From NCBI GenBank assembly GCA_003488005.1, contig DNND01000100.1, forward strand, positions 9,191 through 30,850: a stretch of 21,660 nucleotides of DNA, in the 5' to 3' direction. Origin of the DNA: Blastocatellia bacterium (GTDB lineage Bacteria > Acidobacteriota > Blastocatellia > Pyrinomonadales > Pyrinomonadaceae). The stretch's first letter is position 1, and every line of letters starts with the position of its first letter. Positions 8,298 through 14,228 of this stretch are shown here, one piece after another. The notes beneath the pieces are model-generated. The model saw only the letters and a list, made by a program, of their open reading frames with translations. It did not search any database and was not told the origin of the DNA. The position numbers and the translations under genes are program-made.

Positions 8298-8372
8298 CAA
8301 GTGCAGCTCGCAACCATGTGATTAAGATGACAATTAAAGAATCGTTGTAAACCTCTCGGAGAAAGATCAAAT

Positions 8373-8747
8373 ATGAAACCAGGCGACACGCTCTCGTGGA
8401 CAAGAACATTCAGCGAGGAAGACATCCAAGATTTTGCGCGACTTTCCGGAGATGCGGGCACGCACCACTTACAGCCGGACGAGCAAGGGCGCTTGATGGC
8501 CCATGGCCTGCTTACCGCGACGTTGCCAACGAAGATTGGCGGCGATCTAAACTTCATCGCACGCGAGCTGACTTTCCAGTTTCAGCGTCCGGTCTTCGCC
8601 GGCGACACGATTACTTGCGATGTAACCCTGGTCGCGCTCGAACCCGATGAGCAATTCACGCGCATGGCATCGAGGTGGGTTTGCCGCAATCAGCACGGGA
8701 AAGAAGTGATGACCGGGGAAGCGCGTGGCGTGATCAGGATGCCATAA
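8373..8747 (+). CDS. MaoC-like acyl dehydratase / hot-dog fold protein
   Basis: This 124-residue protein has the single hot-dog-domain layout of the MaoC/(R)-enoyl-CoA hydratase family. FSEEDIQDFARLSGD (13-27) runs into the active-site Asp27 and His32 of the hydratase motif, and LMAHGLL (41-47) follows. FQFQRPVFAGDTI (68-80) is the usual second conserved strand. These enzymes hydrate trans-2-enoyl-CoA, but many stand-alone members have unknown substrates. The usual GDxNPxH reads GDAGTHH here, so the catalytic pair is kept but the linker differs. A GGAGAAAG ribosome binding site precedes the ATG. The neighbours, a repeat array and an inverted repeat, give no pathway hint. Confidence 0.85.
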   Translation: MKPGDTLSWTRTFSEEDIQDFARLSGDAGTHHLQPDEQGRLMAHGLLTATLPTKIGGDLNFIARELTFQFQRPVFAGDTITCDVTLVALEPDEQFTRMASRWVCRNQHGKEVMTGEARGVIRMP

Positions 8748-8813
8748 CTAAGTCGGTTTCCTTACCACGCATAAGTATTGTCCAGTTTAATTTGAGGCTA
8801 CCGAGTGTGATGA

Positions 8814-8912
8814 GGTCAGTACCGTCCGCGGTAGCGGATGGGTCCAGTGATTGCCGATGCAATCGAAAATTGCAATGCCGGAACCCATCCGCTACCGCGG
8901 ACGGTACTGACC
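8814..8912. repeat. perfect 30-bp inverted repeat element (REP/MITE-like)
   Basis: The arm at 8814-8843 and the arm at 8883-8912 are exact reverse complements over 30 bases, beginning GGTCAGTACCGTCCGCGG. The 39-base centre contains a smaller hairpin, TGCAAT/ATTGCA around CGAAA. It has no coding capacity. The last bases of the window (21641-21660) resemble the beginning of this arm, which suggests a dispersed family. The size and the palindrome fit a non-autonomous mobile or REP-type repeat. Confidence 0.85.
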
Positions 8913-9002
8913 TAATTACCGCGTCGGGTTCTTAAATCAAACCGCATCCCTAACCCGCTCCCACTGACCGTTGACTTGTGATTCGAACTGAGATAAAACG
9001 GC

Positions 9003-9104
9003 CCCGCTCAAAAATTGTCTAGCCAACACCTCGCCGGAGCCTCGCAGTCCGGCTGTTGCGTCCTTCATTAATCAGCATTGGCTCGGTCCAGTTTTTTGAG
9101 CGGG
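9003..9104. repeat. nested inverted repeat upstream of the lysine-rich gene
   Basis: CCCGCTCAAAAA at 9003-9014 is the exact reverse complement of TTTTTGAGCGGG at 9093-9104. Between them lies a smaller hairpin, GCCGGA/TCCGGC, near 9033-9053. It falls in the 430-base gap between the MaoC-like gene and the lysine-rich gene. It may be a leader structure or a small repeat element. I do not recognise a riboswitch class. Confidence 0.5.
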
Positions 9105-9178
9105 CGCGTTTCACAACGCAGCGTAACAACTCATGTCAACTCTCACGTCCAGCAACTAAGTTCGGAAGGAGTCGAGCG

Positions 9179-9859
9179 ATGGCGAAACCCAAAAAAGGCG
9201 CCGCAAAGGCACGATCGCGCAAGTCTTCAACCAAGCTGAAGTCTCGTAAAAGCGCGACCGCAAAAACGAAACCGCGTAGGCCGGTGAAAAAAGCAAAATC
9301 AGTCAAGCGTGTGGCCAAGCCAAAAGCGCGGAAGCCGGCCGCAAGATCAACCTCGCGCAAAGCGGCAAAGAAAACAACCTCGCGCAAGTCGGCAAAGAGA
9401 TCGGCAGCGCCATCGGTTGAGTCGCCAACGGCCATGCGTCTGACTTTCTCGTACCAAGGCGATCAAGTGAAACTGGTTTCTCAGGAACCGGTCGCGATGA
9501 CCGTGCCGCCTTCCGATCCCTTGCAGGATTACAAAGAGCAAAAGGGCTTTTGGGCGGAGCTCAAGAGCGATCAAGACAAGACACTCTTTCGTCGTGTTTT
9601 GCACAACCCCACCAGAAACGATGCTGAGGTTTTTTCGGACGATCCCGATCAGAGCATTTCGCGCGCGCCAGCTCCCAGGCGCAAGGGAGTGTTTGTCGTT
9701 GTCGTCCCTCGCACGGAAAGAGGCCGCGAGGTGACTCTATCCAGAAGCACCGCGAAACCAGACATCGAAGCCGCAGGTGCGCCGAGAGGAATGGCGGCAA
9801 TGCGTTCCCTGGCAACCGGTCCCGCGACGGAAATTGCGCGCTTCAAGCTCAAAAAATAA
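9179..9859 (+). CDS. lysine-rich basic protein with conserved C-terminal domain, partner of the M64 peptidase gene
   Basis: The 226-residue product starts with about 75 residues made almost wholly of Lys, Arg, Ala, Ser and Thr in loose AKKTTSRKS-like units, resembling bacterial histone-H1-like tails. From about residue 86 (MRLTFSYQG) to the end there is an ordinary globular sequence with a hydrophobic strand GVFVVVVPR. I do not recognise that domain by name. The ATG at 9179 follows a good GGAAGGA ribosome binding site. An in-frame extension to 9056 exists but lacks such a site. The M64 metallopeptidase gene starts 36 bases downstream, so the two are probably co-transcribed. The basic tail could bind nucleic acid or an acidic surface, which is inference. 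Confidence 0.75.
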   Translation: MAKPKKGAAKARSRKSSTKLKSRKSATAKTKPRRPVKKAKSVKRVAKPKARKPAARSTSRKAAKKTTSRKSAKRSAAPSVESPTAMRLTFSYQGDQVKLVSQEPVAMTVPPSDPLQDYKEQKGFWAELKSDQDKTLFRRVLHNPTRNDAEVFSDDPDQSISRAPAPRRKGVFVVVVPRTERGREVTLSRSTAKPDIEAAGAPRGMAAMRSLATGPATEIARFKLKK

Positions 9860-9895
9860 GTCGCCTCATCCTCAACAGCCTGAAGGGAGACCACC

Positions 9896-10768
9896 ATGGG
9901 CAGTAATGGACAAGTACTCGGAATAACCAAAATTGCCGACGCGGGAGATCCAAAACTACGTTGGAACGTAGTCATCGTGTCGGAAGGATATCGCAGCGCT
10001 GAGATGGCCCAATTCAAAACCGACGCCGACCAGTTTGCGAACACGCTTTTGACTACTGCTCCTTACGATCGTCTGCGCAAAGGCATCAACGTCTATCGCG
10101 TTGACGTGACGTCAACCGACAGCGGCGCCAGAGATCCAACTGGCTGCGGCGGCACCGGAGCAAAACCAAAAACATTTTTCGATGCGTCGTTTTGCACCAG
10201 CGGCATCCGTCGCCTGCTGGTCGGGAATAGTGGGCGGGTAATAAAGGTCGTAAAGAACTTGCTGCCGCAATTTCACCTGTCGGTGCTTCAAGTAAACAGT
10301 CCAGTTCATGGCGGCTCGGGTGGGGAGGTCCCTACCTTTTCCAAGGCGCCGAATGCCGTGGAGATCGCGCTCCACGAGATGGGCCATTCGGCCTTTGGTC
10401 TCGCCGACGAATACGAATATTTCGCCGGCTGCGTTGCCGACCACGGTCACGATAACCATTCCGGTAGTGAACCGAGTCAACCGAATGTCACTACAAACAA
10501 AAACCGCGCGACCGTCAAATGGCGTAGTCTGATTCAAGCCGCGACGGCCGTGCCGACCACGCAAAATGGAAACTGCGCCGGCTGTGATCCGCAACCCGCG
10601 CCTGTGCCGGCGGGAACAGTCGGACTATTTGAGGGCGCGGACTATTTTCATTGCCGCGTCTACCGACCGGAATTTAACTGCCGCATGCGCAATCTCAACC
10701 AGCCGTTCTGCGGCGTGTGCCAGCAGGTGATTGAGAAAAAACTGGCGCCGTTTTTGCCGCCGAGTTAG
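9896..10768 (+). CDS. M64-family zinc metallopeptidase (IgA peptidase M64 type)
   Basis: This 290-residue protein contains the zinc motif HEMGHSAFGLADEYEY at 160-175, giving zinc ligands His160 and His164, catalytic Glu161 and the third ligand region at Asp171. The opening WNVVIVSEGYRSAEMAQF (23-40) and the ending YRPEFNCRMRNLNQPFCGVC (256-275) are also characteristic of the M64 family. The family is named after an IgA-cleaving enzyme, but in environmental bacteria its substrates are unknown. Several cysteines near the C-terminus suggest disulfides, yet no signal peptide is visible at this start. The ribosome binding site GAAGGGAG lies ahead of the ATG. It follows the lysine-rich gene at a 36-base interval. 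Confidence 0.9.
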   Translation: MGSNGQVLGITKIADAGDPKLRWNVVIVSEGYRSAEMAQFKTDADQFANTLLTTAPYDRLRKGINVYRVDVTSTDSGARDPTGCGGTGAKPKTFFDASFCTSGIRRLLVGNSGRVIKVVKNLLPQFHLSVLQVNSPVHGGSGGEVPTFSKAPNAVEIALHEMGHSAFGLADEYEYFAGCVADHGHDNHSGSEPSQPNVTTNKNRATVKWRSLIQAATAVPTTQNGNCAGCDPQPAPVPAGTVGLFEGADYFHCRVYRPEFNCRMRNLNQPFCGVCQQVIEKKLAPFLPPS

Positions 10769-10858
10769 GGTCAATAACACCGATACGAAAATCGGACACG
10801 GATGGAATTGATTTTCAGCGTCAACGTGTTAATAGCACCGGGCTTCGAAGGTGAACTC

Positions 10859-11077
10859 AGCCTGCGGAGCAGGCGATAGCATAAAGCCTGGGGTGAAGCG
10901 TAGCGGAACCCCAGGACCGTGAATTCAAAAAAACCAAGCCCGCGGCGCGGGCGACAGCCTCACATAATGGAAAAGGCTATCGCCCGCTCCGCGGGCTGGC
11001 ATCATGTTTTGGGCCACAAACCTGGGGTTCCGCTGCGCTTCACCCCAGGCTTTATGCAATCGCCTGCTCCGCAGGCT
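10859..11077. repeat. nested long inverted repeat element A
   Basis: Outer arms 10859-10915 and 11021-11077 are 57 bases each and are reverse complements with two mismatches. They begin AGCCTGCGGAGCAGGCGAT and include a segment with the core AAAGCCTGGGGTGAAGCG. Inner arms 10937-10960 and 10974-10997 form a second stem of 24 bases with two mismatches, rich in CCCGCGG. The whole would fold into a two-tier cruciform. It fills most of the gap between the M64 gene and the TonB-like gene. A close relative occurs at 18996-19178. No open frame of note lies inside. Confidence 0.9.
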
Positions 11078-11090
11078 AGTTTCGAGCCGT

Positions 11091-11888
11091 TTACTGCAAA
11101 ACGAAGTTGTAGGTGATTATTCCTGACACCTTCACTGGCTGTTCGCCAAGGACCGTCGGTGAAAAGCGTGCTTGCAACGCTGCTTGTTGCGCCGCCGCTG
11201 TCAGTGCCGCATTTCCGGAAACGGCCTTCGCCGAGATCACTTTTCCAGTTTCACTGATCACCACCTGGACATTCACCGCACCCTGAATTTTCAACTGCTT
11301 CGCAATCATGGGATAAGGCGGCTTAGGCAGCGAAAGAGCTTCGCCGTTCAGCAGGCTACTCTTGTGAATGATCTGTGGCTTCGGCTTCTCAACCACCGGC
11401 GGTAGAGGTGGCGGCGTGCCGACTTCGATTGCAGGCGTTCTGTCCGTACCTGCGACTCCGGAGCCGCCGCTTCCCGAACCAGTCGGCGGTCCGATTGGAT
11501 CGACATCACGACCGGTGATCACATAATTGCCAACTTGCGGAACCGGCAAATTCTTATTCGGCGTCGACGAAGTTCTTTCGGGAACAACTTGCGGAGTATC
11601 GACGCTCGCCATCCTTATCGCGCGCTGAGGGACGTCAGTCGTCGTTGCGCGTCCTCTCGGCGGTGTTGTGGTATGCGCAGGCGCGGGTGGCGCCGGCAAA
11701 TCAACCAGGCTGAGCATTACGATTTCTTCCAGGTTCTGATCTTCCAAGCGCGCGTCATAAGCGTAGATGCTTGCGACGCCGGCGATAGCAAACAGCAGAA
11801 AATAAGTGACGGTAGTGAACAGAACAAACGACCCGCGCCGTTTGAAGTCTTGCGCATGCGAACTCGACTCAATCAAATTGGTAAACAT
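11091..11888 (-). CDS. TonB-family energy transducer-like protein
   Basis: This 265-residue protein has the TonB layout. A short cytoplasmic start is followed by one membrane segment (about 20-42) and a long Pro/Thr/Gly-rich spacer (about 63-175). The TonB C-terminal domain runs from about 185 to the end (PPYPMIAKQLKIQGAVNVQVVI ... AALQARFSPTVL). Such proteins pass proton-motive-force energy from ExbB/ExbD to outer-membrane receptors, or serve as lone periplasmic-spanning factors. No ExbB, ExbD or receptor gene is in the window. The ATG at 11888 follows a strong GGGGAG ribosome binding site. It is transcribed divergently from glutamate dehydrogenase, and its stop lies 14 bases from repeat element A. 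Confidence 0.87.
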   Translation of the reverse strand: MFTNLIESSSHAQDFKRRGSFVLFTTVTYFLLFAIAGVASIYAYDARLEDQNLEEIVMLSLVDLPAPPAPAHTTTPPRGRATTTDVPQRAIRMASVDTPQVVPERTSSTPNKNLPVPQVGNYVITGRDVDPIGPPTGSGSGGSGVAGTDRTPAIEVGTPPPLPPVVEKPKPQIIHKSSLLNGEALSLPKPPYPMIAKQLKIQGAVNVQVVISETGKVISAKAVSGNAALTAAAQQAALQARFSPTVLGEQPVKVSGIITYNFVLQ

Positions 11889-11965
11889 TTGAATTCTCCC
11901 CTTGCCGGTGCCTACGGGTCGCGGGAGCTGGTGCTCGGTAGATTAGACCCGCTTTTTAAAGGAAA

Positions 11966-12127
11966 GTTCCGAGTTCCGAGTTTCGAGTTCCGAGTTAGGT
12001 CTGGGTTTCTATAGCGTGCACCATTCAAAGCTCTCGAGTCGAACTTCAAATCCTTGAACTCGAAACTCGAAACTCGAAACTCGAAACTTTGTTTCCGACT
12101 TTGGACTTTGGACTTTGGACTTTGGAC
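11966..12127. repeat. heptad repeat arrays in inverted orientation upstream of gdhA
   Basis: GTTCCGA/GTTTCGA units at 11966-11996 are matched by inverted units (CTCGAAA) at 12056-12087. The two arrays can therefore pair over about 31 bases with a few C/T differences. Immediately after comes a third array with unit GGACTTT at 12097-12127. All three have a 7-base period. They sit in the 287-base divergent region between the TonB-like gene and gdhA, where the promoters of both genes must lie. Confidence 0.85.
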
Positions 12128-12175
12128 ATCTTACGATTGCCTCGCTCTCGCACCCCCCTTTTCAGGAGAACAAGC

Positions 12176-13444
12176 ATGGCGACCAGGGAAGCGCTTCAGG
12201 AAGAACTCAATCCATTCCAAATTGCCAAACAACAATTCAATCGCGCTGCTGACTATCTTGATCTCGACCAGTCAACGCGTAACGTTTTGAGCGCGGCCAA
12301 GCGGCAGTTGATAGTTTCCATTCCGGTGAAGATGGATGGTGGCGACGTGCAGGTATTCGAAGGCTATCGTGTCCAGCACAACATCGCGCGTGGGCCGGCG
12401 AAGGGCGGCATCCGCTATCACCCAAACGTGACGCTGGATGAAGTGAAGGCGCTGGCGTCGTGGATGACTTGGAAATGCGCGACGGTTGGCATTCCTTACG
12501 GGGGCGGCAAAGGCGGAGTCATTTGCGATCCGAAAAGCCTTTCGAAGAACGAGTTGGAACGACTGACGCGCCGCTACGCTTTTGAAATCGCGCCCATCAT
12601 TGGCCCGGACCGCGATATACCCGCGCCCGATGTTTACACCGACGAGCAAACCATGGCCTGGATCATGGACACCATCTCGATGGTCCGCGGGCACACGGAA
12701 TTGGGTGTCGTAACCGGCAAGCCGATCTCGCTCGGTGGTTCGCAGGGACGCGCAGAAGCCACTGCGCGCGGTTGTTTGTATGCGTTGCGCGAAGCCTGCC
12801 GCGTGAAAGGAATCAATCTCAACGGCGCGCGCGTCGCGGTTCATGGTTTTGGCAACGCCGGCGCGAACATCGCGCGTCTGGTGGCAGGAGATGGCGCGCG
12901 CGTGGTGGCTGCTTGCGATTCCAAAGCGGGAGTCTTCAGCGATACGGGCATCGACATTCAGGCGGCGCTGCGGCACAAAGCGGAAACCAAATCTCTGGCG
13001 GGCCTTGCGGGAACAAAATCCATGTCGCCCGAAGACATCATCGGAGTTGATTGCGACATTCTTTTGCCTTCAGCTTTGGAGAACGCAATCACGCTCGCAA
13101 ATGTTGGACAAGTGAAAGCAAAGATTATTGCGGAGCTGGCCAATGGACCAACGACGCCGGGATCGGATCGCGTGTTGGCGGACGAGGGCGTGTTTCTGAT
13201 TCCGGACATTCTTGCGAACGCCGGCGGTGTGACTGTTAGTTACTACGAATGGGTGCAGGATCAGTATTCGTTCTTCTGGTCGGAACACCAGATTAACGAG
13301 ACGTTGGAACAAACCATGCGCACGGCCTTCAAATCCGTTTACGAAACTGCGCAGCGCTATGACACCGATATGCGCACCGGCGCGTACATTTTGGCAGTCG
13401 ATCGAGTGGCGGAAGCGACCAGGGTGCGGGGGATATTTCCTTAA
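12176..13444 (+). CDS. gdhA: glutamate dehydrogenase (NAD(P)-dependent, hexameric type)
   Basis: This 422-residue enzyme converts glutamate to 2-oxoglutarate and ammonia, reversibly, in the cytoplasm. Substrate-site lysines are visible in GPAKGGIR (Lys76), MTWKCA (Lys100) and PYGGGKGGV (catalytic Lys112), and the catalytic aspartate in DIPAPDVYT (Asp152). The nucleotide-binding motif VAVHGFGNAGA lies at 220-230. The length and order match GdhA/GudB-type enzymes. Coenzyme preference cannot be read safely. The start at 12176 has an AGGAGA ribosome binding site. The frame stays open upstream but runs through heptad repeats, so that part is noise. It is divergent from the TonB-like gene and followed by an inverted heptad pair that may end transcription. 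Confidence 0.93.
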   Translation: MATREALQEELNPFQIAKQQFNRAADYLDLDQSTRNVLSAAKRQLIVSIPVKMDGGDVQVFEGYRVQHNIARGPAKGGIRYHPNVTLDEVKALASWMTWKCATVGIPYGGGKGGVICDPKSLSKNELERLTRRYAFEIAPIIGPDRDIPAPDVYTDEQTMAWIMDTISMVRGHTELGVVTGKPISLGGSQGRAEATARGCLYALREACRVKGINLNGARVAVHGFGNAGANIARLVAGDGARVVAACDSKAGVFSDTGIDIQAALRHKAETKSLAGLAGTKSMSPEDIIGVDCDILLPSALENAITLANVGQVKAKIIAELANGPTTPGSDRVLADEGVFLIPDILANAGGVTVSYYEWVQDQYSFFWSEHQINETLEQTMRTAFKSVYETAQRYDTDMRTGAYILAVDRVAEATRVRGIFP

Positions 13445-13450
13445 AATAGG

Positions 13451-13556
13451 TTTTGGGTCTTTGGGCTTTGGTCTTTGCAAATGCCTTTGGATAAGCAGTC
13501 GCATTCAATCCGAGTCGAAAATCAAAGACCAAAGACCAAAGACCAAAGTCCAAAAG
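13451..13556. repeat. inverted heptad repeat pair downstream of gdhA
   Basis: A GGTCTTT/GGGCTTT array at 13451-13477 faces its reverse complement (AAAGACC units) at 13523-13556, with a 45-base spacer. Together they can form a long stem between gdhA and the ArsC-like gene, so it could act as a bidirectional terminator-like structure. The units have a period of 7 and are related to those upstream of gdhA and at 8290. Confidence 0.85.
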
Positions 13557-13581
13557 CGAAAACTGACAATTGCATGATTCA

Positions 13582-13935
13582 ATGACCGACAAGATAACAA
13601 TCTACGAAAAACCAACTTGAACTAAGTGTCGCGAGATGGACAAGCTGCTCCGGGCGAGCGGCGTCGACTTCGAAAAAGTCAATTACTACAACCAGCCGCT
13701 GACGAAGAAGAAGCTTGCGGAATTGATTCGCAAAATGAAGATCAAACCTCGTGAACTTCTGCGCACGAGCGAATCCATTTATCGCGAGCTGGGATTGGCA
13801 AAGGGTGAGTTCACCGACGACGAAATCATTTCGCTGATGGTTGAGCATCCGGATTTGATTCAACGGCCAATCGTCGAACGCGGCAATCGGGCAGTCCTGG
13901 GCCGGCCGGTCGAAAATGTAAAAGCGTTGTTGTAA
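13582..13935 (+). CDS. ArsC/Spx-like thioredoxin-fold reductase, probable selenoprotein (in-frame TGA at the CxxC motif)
   Basis: Reading from the ATG at 13582 gives MTDKITIYEKPT, then TGA at 13618-13620, then TKCREMDKLL and an intact ArsC-family body to 13935 (117 residues counting the TGA). The TGA falls exactly where related proteins have the first Cys of the KPTCxxCR active site, giving a UxxC motif with Cys16. The body includes the family signature RPIVERGNRAVLGRPVENV near the C-terminus. A 7-bp hairpin with a 5-base loop lies 23 bases after the TGA, as expected for a bacterial SECIS. Starting at the ATG at 13636 would drop the first strand and the whole active site. The family includes glutaredoxin-type arsenate reductases, but a UxxC/CxxC form need not act on arsenate. 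A Cys-to-stop point mutation is the main alternative. Selenocysteine genes (selA, selB, selC) are not in this window. Confidence 0.75.
13644..13662 (+). promoter_or_regulatory. putative bacterial SECIS hairpin
   Basis: GCTGCTC pairs with GAGCGGC (seven pairs, one of them G-U) around the loop CGGGC. The loop starts 30 bases after the TGA at 13618-13620, and G is its second base. Both properties fit bacterial selenocysteine insertion elements, which lie inside the coding region just downstream of the UGA codon and bind SelB. Only base pairing was judged by eye; no folding energy was calculated. Confidence 0.55.
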
Positions 13936-13968
13936 CAATGGCTCATTGTTCATAGCAGACTGAGTCCG

Positions 13969-14191
13969 AGCGCCGAAGGCGCGGAATGTAATAGCCAGGG
14001 GCAAGCGCGAAGCGCGTCGCCTCTGGTTAAGCGTTTCCTTATAGTTCGAGCCCTGAAAGGGCGACATAAAGCTATTGCCGAATCGACCTGATATTGCGCC
14101 CCTTCAGGGCGCGGAACTCATAACCGCATCTATCCAGGGGCGACGCGCTGCGCGCTTGCCCCTGGCTATTACATGCCGCGCCTTCAGCGCT
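13969..14191. repeat. nested long inverted repeat element B
   Basis: Arms 13969-14026 and 14134-14191 (58 bases) are reverse complements with four mismatches. They contain a shared core, AATAGCCAGGGGCAAGCGCG. Inside are two further palindromes built on GCCCTGAAAGGGC (around 14050) and GCCCCTTCAGGGCGC (around 14098). It fills the gap between the ArsC-like gene and radA, ending 37 bases before the radA start. Its layout resembles elements A and C, but the sequence differs. Confidence 0.88.
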
Positions 14192-14228
14192 GAAACCAGC
14201 GGGTCTTGGTCTTTCTGAAAGAAATCGT

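Noticed and set aside
8150..8350. 66-residue open frame over the heptad array
   Set aside because: It translates the tandem repeat into a repeated DSRFQIP-like peptide and has no independent coding evidence.
9056..9178. N-terminal extension of the lysine-rich protein
   Set aside because: It overlaps the inverted repeat at 9003-9104, and a good ribosome binding site supports the ATG at 9179.
12089..12175. N-terminal extension of glutamate dehydrogenase
   Set aside because: It translates heptad repeats; the ATG at 12176 has an AGGAGA site and matches the family start.
12272..12976. 234-residue open frame antisense to gdhA
   Set aside because: It is a shadow of a strongly coding gene and has no recognisable domain.
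13636..13935. Simple 99-residue ArsC-like protein starting at the ATG at 13636
   Set aside because: It would lack the first beta strand and both active-site residues, while the frame upstream of the TGA codes the expected family N-terminus.
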